The notes beneath the pieces were generated by a model. It saw only the letters and a program-made list of their open reading frames with translations. It was not told where the DNA came from and ran no database searches. A stretch of DNA of 35,912 bases, taken from positions 1 through 35,912 of the forward strand of contig CAJTMS010000016.1 in NCBI GenBank assembly GCA_910577155.1, given 5' to 3'. The first letter of the stretch is position 1, and the number at the start of each line of letters is the position of its first letter. The stretch is from an uncultured Mailhella sp. (lineage in GTDB: Bacteria > Desulfobacterota > Desulfovibrionia > Desulfovibrionales > Desulfovibrionaceae). Shown piece by piece: positions 30,201-35,912 of this stretch. Both the position numbers and the translations under genes were made by a program.

Positions 30201-31423
30201 ACCATTTTCTTTGCACTCTTAATGGTGGACGCATGACCGCGTTTTTCCAGCTCAGAGTAGATAAATGGTTTAAAGAGCTCAAGAGCCATTTTCTTCGGCA
30301 GACCGCATTGGTGCAGTTTGAGGTTAGGACCTACAACAATAACGGAACGACCGGAGTAGTCGACACGTTTACCGAGAAGGTTCTGACGGAAGCGTCCCTG
30401 CTTGCCTTTAATCATATCGGACAAGGATTTCAAAGGACGTCCGTTTGTACCGGTAATGGCACGTCCGCGGCGGCCGTTATCGAAAAGTGCATCCACAGCT
30501 TCTTGAAGCATACGCTTTTCGTTACGGATAATAATATCGGGAGCACCCAGTTCTTTTAAGCGTTTTAAACGGTTGTTGCGGTTGATAACACGGCGGTATA
30601 AATCGTTTAAATCGGAAGTTGCAAAGCGTCCGCCGTCAAGGGGCACAAGAGGACGTAAATCCGGCGGAATAACGGGGATAACTTCCAAAATCATCCACTC
30701 AGGCTTGTTTTCACTTTCGAGGAATGCTTCCACAACTTTGAGGCGTTTAGTCAGTTTTTTCTTTTTGGTTTGGCTCTTGGTGGTATGGGATTCTTCCCGA
30801 AGTTCGGTACGTAATTTTTCAAGGTCAAGTTCACGCAAAAGTTCGTGGACAGCTTCAGCACCCATGCCCACACGAAGGGCATCTTCACCGAAACGCTCGA
30901 TAATCTGATAATAGTGATCTTCGGAAATAACCTGAAGTTTTGAAAGGTTTGTGGAACCCGGATCCAAAACTACATAGGAGTCAAAATATAATACCTTTTC
31001 CAAGTCGTTCATGGTCATGTCAAGGAGCATGCCGATTTTGGAAGGAAGTGTTTTTAAGAACCAAATATGGGCAACCGGTGCAGCAAGCTCAATGTGACCC
31101 ATACGTTCACGGCGAACTTTTGATGCAATAACTTCAACTCCGCACTTTTCACAAACAATACCGCGGTGTTTCATGCGTTTATACTTACCGCAGTTACATT
31201 CATAGTCTTTGACCGGTCCAAAAATCTTGGCGCAGAAAAGTCCGTCGCGTTCCGGTTTGAACGTACGATAGTTGATAGTTTCCGGTTTTTTTACTTCACC
31301 AAAAGACCACTCACGGATATTTTCAGGAGAGGCAATGGTGATTTGAATGGATTTTAAGTTGCGAATATTAGTTACACCGGTATTTGCGTTGCTGCGCACG
31401 GAGAACAAATCGTCCAAACTCAT
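27245..31423 (-). CDS. rpoC: DNA-directed RNA polymerase subunit beta'
   Basis: Largest catalytic subunit of RNA polymerase. The N-terminal zinc ribbon (CNCGKYKRMKHRGIVCEKCG, about residues 70-90) and the active-site NADFDGDQM (residues 465-473, with the Mg-chelating Asp 467, 469 and 471) are intact. So are the bridge/trigger-loop region with PITSSFREGLTVLQYFTSTHG and the second zinc site (CKAERGICAKCYGRDLARG). The 1392-residue length is close to E. coli (1407). GGGAGAAAAAA precedes the ATG. The gene follows rpoB by 75 bases in the same transcript. Confidence 0.99.
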   Translation of the reverse strand: MSLDDLFSVRSNANTGVTNIRNLKSIQITIASPENIREWSFGEVKKPETINYRTFKPERDGLFCAKIFGPVKDYECNCGKYKRMKHRGIVCEKCGVEVIASKVRRERMGHIELAAPVAHIWFLKTLPSKIGMLLDMTMNDLEKVLYFDSYVVLDPGSTNLSKLQVISEDHYYQIIERFGEDALRVGMGAEAVHELLRELDLEKLRTELREESHTTKSQTKKKKLTKRLKVVEAFLESENKPEWMILEVIPVIPPDLRPLVPLDGGRFATSDLNDLYRRVINRNNRLKRLKELGAPDIIIRNEKRMLQEAVDALFDNGRRGRAITGTNGRPLKSLSDMIKGKQGRFRQNLLGKRVDYSGRSVIVVGPNLKLHQCGLPKKMALELFKPFIYSELEKRGHASTIKSAKKMVEREELVVWDILSEVVREYPILLNRAPTLHRLGIQAFEPLLVEGKAIQLHPLVCTAYNADFDGDQMAVHIPLSVEAQIECRVLMMSTNNILSPANGNPVIIPSQDIVLGLYYMTVDRSFEKGEGMIFCAPWEVEAAYDAGTVDLHARIKVRMEDGKLVDTTVGRILVWERLPHTLPFKEVNTILTKKTIGRLVSICYELSGIKATVILCDRLKAVGYEFATRAGVTIGVKDMIIPTRKKAIIDKAQSEVDDITRQYRDGIITRTEKYNKVIDVWTNTTDAVSKEMVKEISVDKVKNAKGETHEDTSFNPIYMMSNSGARGNADQMRQLAGMRGLMAKPSGDIIETPITSSFREGLTVLQYFTSTHGARKGLADTALKTANSGYLTRRLVDVVQDVIVSMEDCGTVDGIEMTALMDGTDVKLTLKERIMGRTLLYPVYHPATRELVFPENTLVTKEIAEKIEEIGITAVTVRSALTCKAERGICAKCYGRDLARGHLVNVGETVGTIAAQSIGEPGTQLTMRTFHIGGTASRKVEQSNYFAQYSGNAVLTRVRTVVNKDGVTTVLGKSGQVSIIDDQGREVEKYILPNGARLFVTDQQAVKKGDKLAEWDPSVEPYVSEVDGVIRFSDIIEGKTVQDKMDEATHQTSQTIIDYRTTNFRPALSVTDENGVIKTRPAHGTAPASPATYAMPVGAILMVKEGQTIAAGDIIARKPRESSKTKDIVGGLPRVAELFEVRKPKDMAVVSEIAGSVEFSGESKGKRKIVVRPDTGEAKEYLIPKGKHIIVSDGDFVDAGDLLTEGHPELHDILKTRGEKHLARYLVDEIQEVYRFQGVAIDDKHIEVIVRQMLKKVSILDPGDTTFLIGEQVDKTEFREENQKAVNEGRQPATAEPLVLGITQASLSSLSWVAAASFQETTKVLTEASLKGKHDSLRGLKENVIVGRLIPAGTGYREYVHQDITVPEQKERPDKFLMELEENPILVDFDQE

Positions 31424-31448
31424 TTTTTTCTCCCTTTGTCAGGGTTTG

Positions 31449-31467
31449 GGCGGGGAAATACCCCGCC
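31449..31467 (-). other. Hairpin in the rpoB-rpoC gap
   Basis: GGCGGGG and CCCCGCC form a perfect 7-bp stem with a 5-base loop. No T run follows, so it is more likely an RNA processing or stability element than a terminator. A smaller CGC/GCG hairpin lies beside it. Confidence 0.6.
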
Positions 31468-31498
31468 TTTATGTCATCGCGTTTAGCGAACCAATCTT

Positions 31499-34400
31499 TT
31501 ATTCTTCTTCAGTTGTAATCGCAGGCTGTGTAAAACTGCTGCGTTTCGGGCGTTTTTTGCCTTCTTCCTGGTGAAGATTTACATTCAGACCAAGACTCAT
31601 GAGTTCTTTTACAAGAACGTTAAAGGATTCCGGAAGACCGGCTTCTAAGAAGTTATCACCCTTAACAATCTTTTCGTACATCTTTACACGACCGGATACG
31701 TCGTCAGATTTTACGGTTAAGAATTCCTGCAAGAGATAGGAAGCACCATAGGCTTCGAGCGCCCATACTTCCATTTCCCCAAGTCTTTGCCCGCCGAATT
31801 GAGCCTTACCGCCCAGTGGCTGCTGGGTAACAAGGGAGTAAGGACCGGTTGAACGGGCATGGATTTTTTCGTCAACCAAGTGGTGGAGTTTGAGGTAATA
31901 CATAACCCCTGTTGTGACACGGTTTTGGAACGGTTCACCTGTTCTGCCGTCATAAAGCACGCTCTTTCCGTCATTGGGAAGTCCCGCTCTTTCAAGCCAT
32001 GACCAGATTTGTTCTTCTCTTGCACCGTCAAAAACAGGTGTTTTTGTCACAATACCTTTTCGCAGTTCCCGTACAGCTTTTTTGAAGGTTTCATCATCCA
32101 TGCCGTCCACAAGGGCGTCAATGTCAAGTCCTTCCATTTCTGAGGAGAAGATGTCTTTTACTTCTTTGCGGACTGTCGCAAGGGCAGTGCCGTTGTCAAT
32201 CATATCCGCAAGCTGAATACCAAGTTCTTTTGCAGCCCAGCCTAAGTGGGTTTCCAAAATTTGTCCGATATTCATACGGGAAGGCACACCAAGCGGGTTC
32301 AAAACAATATCCACAGGACGACCGTCAGCAAAGAACGGCATATCCTCTTCGGGAAGAATACAGGATACAACCCCTTTGTTACCGTGGCGTCCTGCCATTT
32401 TGTCACCCACAGAAAGTTTACGTTTAACAGCAATGTAAACTTTTGCCATTTTGATAACGCCCGGAGGCAAATCGTCGCCTTCGGTAACTTTTTCCCGTTT
32501 TGCGTCATACAATTTTTTAATAATATCCACCTGCTTGTCATAGGCGTCAAGCATTGCGGCAATTTCTTCGTTCACGTTAGCGTTTTTAAAGGCAGCAACG
32601 AGTTTTTTTACAGGAAGATCCTGCATAACATTCCATGAAAGTTTCTCGCCTTTTTTCGCGAGCACTTCATCTTTGCGTTTGCCTTGGATTTCCGCAGCAA
32701 GTTCTTTGCCTTCGCAAATTTCACGCAGCCGTTCACGGGTACGGCTGGTGAGTGCGCGAATGTGATCGGCTTCCTTCTTGTCGAGTTTTGCTATTTCGTA
32801 ATTTTCAATTTCGTGTGTTCTTTCGTCTTTTTCTCCGGAACGGCGGTTGAAAAGCTTTACGTCAATAACAGTTCCTTCAATTCCCGGAGGAACTTTCAAA
32901 GAAGTATTTTTTACATCACGAGCCTTGTCCCCGAAAATAGCACGCAAAAGTTTTTCTTCAGGGGTGAGCTGCGTTTCGCCCTTCGGTGTAATTTTACCAA
33001 CCAGAATATCATCAGGCTTTACTGGTGCGCCAATACGGATAACACCGCTGCTGTCAAGGTTGCGGAGCATATCGTCACTGACGTTCGGAATATCGCTGGT
33101 GATTTCTTCAGGTCCGAGCTTGGTGTCGCGGGCAACCACTTCAAATTCTTCAATATGGACAGAAGTATAAATATCTTCTTTGACCATTTTTTCAGAAATA
33201 AGAACAGAGTCTTCGTAGTTGTAACCGCACCATGGCATGAACGCGACAGTGAGGTTTTTACCGAGGGCAAGTTCCCCTTGGTCGATGCCGGGACCGTCTG
33301 CAAGGATATCGCCTTTTTTGAAGCGCTGACCGGGCATACAGCTTGGTTTTTGACCAAAGCAGGAATTTTGGTTGGATTTATGGAATTTCAAAAGATTATA
33401 GGTACGTACACCGCCATAATCTTCCATATATAAATCATCATAGGCAACAATAATGCGTTCTGCATCCGCATAGCGGACAACGCCGTCCCCCTCTGCCACA
33501 AGACAGGCACCGGAGTCACGGGCAACGTCAATTTCCATGCCTGTGCCGACAAGCGGACGTTCAGAGCGGAGAAGCGGCACAGCCTGACGCTGCATGTTTG
33601 AACCCATGAGCGCACGGTTTGCGTCATCGTGTTCAAGGAAGGGGATAAGGGCGGCGGAAATAGAAACCATTTGTCCGGGGGAAACGTCCTGCAGGGTAAT
33701 TTCTTCTTTGGTAACCTGCAAAACGTCGCCGTCTGTTGAACGGGCAGTAATCAAATCTCCTTTCAAAGTACCGTCTTTTTCTGTTGGAACTGTAGCTTGT
33801 GCAATGATTTGATTGAGTTCTCTTGTTGCGTCAACATGGACAATTTCATTGGTTACTTTACCGTCTTTAACAACGCGGTACGGTGTTTCAATGAAACCGA
33901 ATTCATTGACTTTTGCATAGGTTGTCAAAGAAACGATAAGACCGATGTTTGGTCCTTCAGGCGTTTCAATAGGACAAATACGTCCATAGTGGGAGGAGTG
34001 AACGTCACGAACTTCAAAACCTGCCCGTTCACGGGTAAGACCACCGGGACCAAGGGCAGAAAGACGGCGTTTATGGGTCACTTCTGACAGGGAGTTGGTT
34101 TGGTCCATGAACTGGGAAAGCTGGCTTGTGCCGAAAAATTCCTTGAGCACAGCTGCCACAGGTTTTGGATTGATTAAATCGTGAGGCATTAAAGAGCTGA
34201 CTTCCTGAATGCTCATGCGTTCTTTAATTGCCCGTTCCATACGTACCAAACCGATGCGGTATTGGTTTTCAACAAGTTCACCGACAAGGCGGACACGGCG
34301 GTTGCCAAGGTGGTCAATATCGTCAGCTGCGGCATGGGTGTCTTTCAAATTGACAAGCACTTTCATGGCAGAGAGAATATCGTTGTCAGTCAAAGTACGT

Positions 34401-35647
34401 AAATTTGTATCTTCATTTATTCCAAGACGTTGGTTGATTTTATAGCGGCCAACGGAAGATAAGTCATAGTAGTCGATATTGCGGAAAAGATTATTGAAAA
34501 ATGTAGCCGCAATTTCAGGGGTGGGAGGAGAGCTCGGGCGCAGTCTGCGGTAGATTTCTTCCTGTGCTTTTTCCTGATTGATGGTTTTATCAATGGCAAG
34601 GGTATCACGGATGGAAGAAGAAGTATCTGTTCCGCGGGTATAAAGAATTTGAATATCGCGAATTCCGGCTTCATGGATTTCCGCAACTAAACCTGCAGTC
34701 AGTTCATCTCCGGCTTCAGCAATAATTTCGCCGGTTTGAGGATTGACAAGGTCGTTTGCAAGGAAAAGACCGAGGATGGAGGCGGGATCAACTTCCAAAT
34801 ATTCTCTTCCGGAATTGCAGAGGTTGCGCCAGTCACGGGTAGTCATGACTTTGCCCTGCTTAATGATCACATTGCCGTCTTTGTCGGTCACTTCTGCATA
34901 GCAGGGTTCTTTGCGGTACATTTCTTTTTGGATTTTCCAAAGAACTTTATTTTCTTCCAGACGATATTCTTCTTTTTTGTAGAACGTATCCAAAATTTCC
35001 GTCTTGGTCATGCCCATGGCTTTTAAAAGCACGGTGGCAGGCATTTTACGGCGTCTGTCTATACGAACATAGAGAATATCCTTGTGGTCAAAGTCAAAAT
35101 CAAGCCATGAACCGCGCATGGGAATAACTCGGCAGGAATACAGGACCTTGTGGGATGTATGTGTTTTTCCGCCGTCATGTTCAAAGATTATGCCGGGAGA
35201 ACGCTGTAATTGGTTCACAATAACACGTTCTGTACCGTTAATAATAAAGGTACCTTTTTCTGTCATCAGGGGGAGAGTGCCGAAATAGATATCTTGTTCT
35301 TTTCCGTCACGGAAGGTACGGTTGCCGGTTGTTTCGTCCACATCATAGATGTCCAGACGAACTTTCAGCCGGATAGGAGCTTCATAAGTAAGACCTTTGG
35401 AAATACATTCTGCCTGGTCGTACTTAGGTTCGCTGATGTCGTAGCTTAGATATTCCAAGCTGGCAGTGCGGTTAAAGTCTTCAATGGGAAAAACGGAACG
35501 GAATACGCCTTCAAGACCTTCATCGGGCAGGCGTTCTTTTCTTCCTTCCTGCAAAAAGACTTTGTAAGAGTCCACCTGTAAATTGAGCAGGTGGGGAATA
35601 GGTATGGAAACCTTGATTTTACCGAATTGCTTCGTTAATTGGCCCAT
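31499..35647 (-). CDS. rpoB: DNA-directed RNA polymerase subunit beta
   Basis: Catalytic beta subunit of RNA polymerase. The rifampicin-binding cluster starts at GTSQLSQFMDQTNSLSEVTH (from about residue 506) and continues through KRRLSALGPGGLTRERAGFE and IETPEGPNIGL. The active-site GDKMAGRHGNKG lies near residue 1080, and the C-terminal GGKAQFGGQRLGEMEVWALEAYGA clamp segment is complete. The 1382-residue length is slightly longer than E. coli (1342). The start has GAGGTAAAGTA-ATG. The upstream rplL expected in most genomes is not reached within this window. Confidence 0.99.
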   Translation of the reverse strand: MGQLTKQFGKIKVSIPIPHLLNLQVDSYKVFLQEGRKERLPDEGLEGVFRSVFPIEDFNRTASLEYLSYDISEPKYDQAECISKGLTYEAPIRLKVRLDIYDVDETTGNRTFRDGKEQDIYFGTLPLMTEKGTFIINGTERVIVNQLQRSPGIIFEHDGGKTHTSHKVLYSCRVIPMRGSWLDFDFDHKDILYVRIDRRRKMPATVLLKAMGMTKTEILDTFYKKEEYRLEENKVLWKIQKEMYRKEPCYAEVTDKDGNVIIKQGKVMTTRDWRNLCNSGREYLEVDPASILGLFLANDLVNPQTGEIIAEAGDELTAGLVAEIHEAGIRDIQILYTRGTDTSSSIRDTLAIDKTINQEKAQEEIYRRLRPSSPPTPEIAATFFNNLFRNIDYYDLSSVGRYKINQRLGINEDTNLRTLTDNDILSAMKVLVNLKDTHAAADDIDHLGNRRVRLVGELVENQYRIGLVRMERAIKERMSIQEVSSLMPHDLINPKPVAAVLKEFFGTSQLSQFMDQTNSLSEVTHKRRLSALGPGGLTRERAGFEVRDVHSSHYGRICPIETPEGPNIGLIVSLTTYAKVNEFGFIETPYRVVKDGKVTNEIVHVDATRELNQIIAQATVPTEKDGTLKGDLITARSTDGDVLQVTKEEITLQDVSPGQMVSISAALIPFLEHDDANRALMGSNMQRQAVPLLRSERPLVGTGMEIDVARDSGACLVAEGDGVVRYADAERIIVAYDDLYMEDYGGVRTYNLLKFHKSNQNSCFGQKPSCMPGQRFKKGDILADGPGIDQGELALGKNLTVAFMPWCGYNYEDSVLISEKMVKEDIYTSVHIEEFEVVARDTKLGPEEITSDIPNVSDDMLRNLDSSGVIRIGAPVKPDDILVGKITPKGETQLTPEEKLLRAIFGDKARDVKNTSLKVPPGIEGTVIDVKLFNRRSGEKDERTHEIENYEIAKLDKKEADHIRALTSRTRERLREICEGKELAAEIQGKRKDEVLAKKGEKLSWNVMQDLPVKKLVAAFKNANVNEEIAAMLDAYDKQVDIIKKLYDAKREKVTEGDDLPPGVIKMAKVYIAVKRKLSVGDKMAGRHGNKGVVSCILPEEDMPFFADGRPVDIVLNPLGVPSRMNIGQILETHLGWAAKELGIQLADMIDNGTALATVRKEVKDIFSSEMEGLDIDALVDGMDDETFKKAVRELRKGIVTKTPVFDGAREEQIWSWLERAGLPNDGKSVLYDGRTGEPFQNRVTTGVMYYLKLHHLVDEKIHARSTGPYSLVTQQPLGGKAQFGGQRLGEMEVWALEAYGASYLLQEFLTVKSDDVSGRVKMYEKIVKGDNFLEAGLPESFNVLVKELMSLGLNVNLHQEEGKKRPKRSSFTQPAITTEEE

Positions 35648-35912
35648 TACTTTACCTCAAAATGGTTTTTCCTGTTCTGTCACAGGAAAGTTCTCCCAAA
35701 AAATGATTTTTTTGGCAGGCTAGTTAACGCTAAAAAAAACACGAAAAAGCCCCCAACTTTTCTTATGAAAAATTAGGAGATAAATTCTGTGTTGCTCTTA
35801 GTATCTGTTTGAATTGTTTGCACAATTTCCTTTTTTTGTTTAATCCGAAGGATAAAGAAGTGTCCTTTGGAATTAGAAAAAATAGCTTTTTTTATGTTAA
35901 ATAGCAAGCTTT
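35648..35912 (-). promoter_or_regulatory. rpoB leader region with two hairpins
   Basis: 265 bases upstream of rpoB without a gene end from rplL. A perfect 8-bp stem TTTCCTGT/ACAGGAAA with a 6-base loop (35668-35689) sits about 20 bases before the start codon. An AT-rich CCAAAAAA-type palindrome lies at about 35696-35715. These resemble the attenuator or RNase III-processed leader between rplL and rpoB in other bacteria. Confidence 0.55.

Noticed and set aside
32684..33433. A 249-codon plus-strand open frame inside rpoB
   Set aside because: Antisense shadow of the highly conserved rpoB gene; Phe-rich composition typical of reverse-frame translation.

Overview
The window reads as ordinary chromosome from a flagellated, Gram-negative (diderm), anaerobic-type bacterium. 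An L-ring lipoprotein gene (flgH) and a P-ring chaperone gene (flgA) show the outer membrane. The best fit is a moderately AT-rich member of the Desulfovibrionaceae (Desulfovibrio/Bilophila/Mailhella/Taurinivorans-like). This rests on the flgF-flgG-flgA-flgH order behind a sigma-54 promoter, an exported CbiK-type chelatase under a cobalamin riboswitch, a type III glutamine synthetase, and long RpoB/RpoC proteins. The genus is inferred from recalled similarity, not from a search.

Layout. Positions 1-2166 carry htpG and its terminator. Positions 2241-5698 hold a sigma-54-driven flagellar basal-body operon (flgF, flgG, flgA, flgH). It stops abruptly at a REP-like repeat and a bidirectional terminator; flgI does not follow. 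Positions 5911-6747 (minus) are a short-chain dehydrogenase gene broken by one in-frame TAA. Positions 7053-12490 (minus) are a four-gene operon: phosphomannomutase/phosphoglucomutase, Pcm, a YitT-family membrane protein and GlnN. Diverging from it, 12603-17355 (plus) is a tight operon: a small membrane protein, a VTT/TVP38 protein, a LysO-type exporter, an 838-residue degenerate-GGDEF/TPR protein and a small partner. Then come tatA, a tandem-ACT protein and a Ppx/GppA-HD phosphatase (17463-19722).

The accessory-looking part runs from 19723 to 26993. It holds an MFS transporter (minus); a small Cys-rich protein behind a Fur-like palindrome overlapping its promoter (21384-21855); about 600 bases without a convincing gene but full of inverted repeats (21856-22465); two paralogous exported proteins (minus); and a cobalamin-riboswitch unit of exported CbiK plus a polytopic gate-type membrane protein (minus). 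A solitary family 2 glycosyltransferase gene follows (minus). The window ends with rpoC and rpoB (minus, 27245-35647) and part of the rpoB leader.

I found no tRNA, rRNA, CRISPR array, insertion sequence or prophage. The most promising under-described items are the multi-hairpin segment at 22086-22465, the Fur-box/Cys-tail protein, the double degenerate-cyclase/TPR protein, and the riboswitch-CbiK-permease unit.
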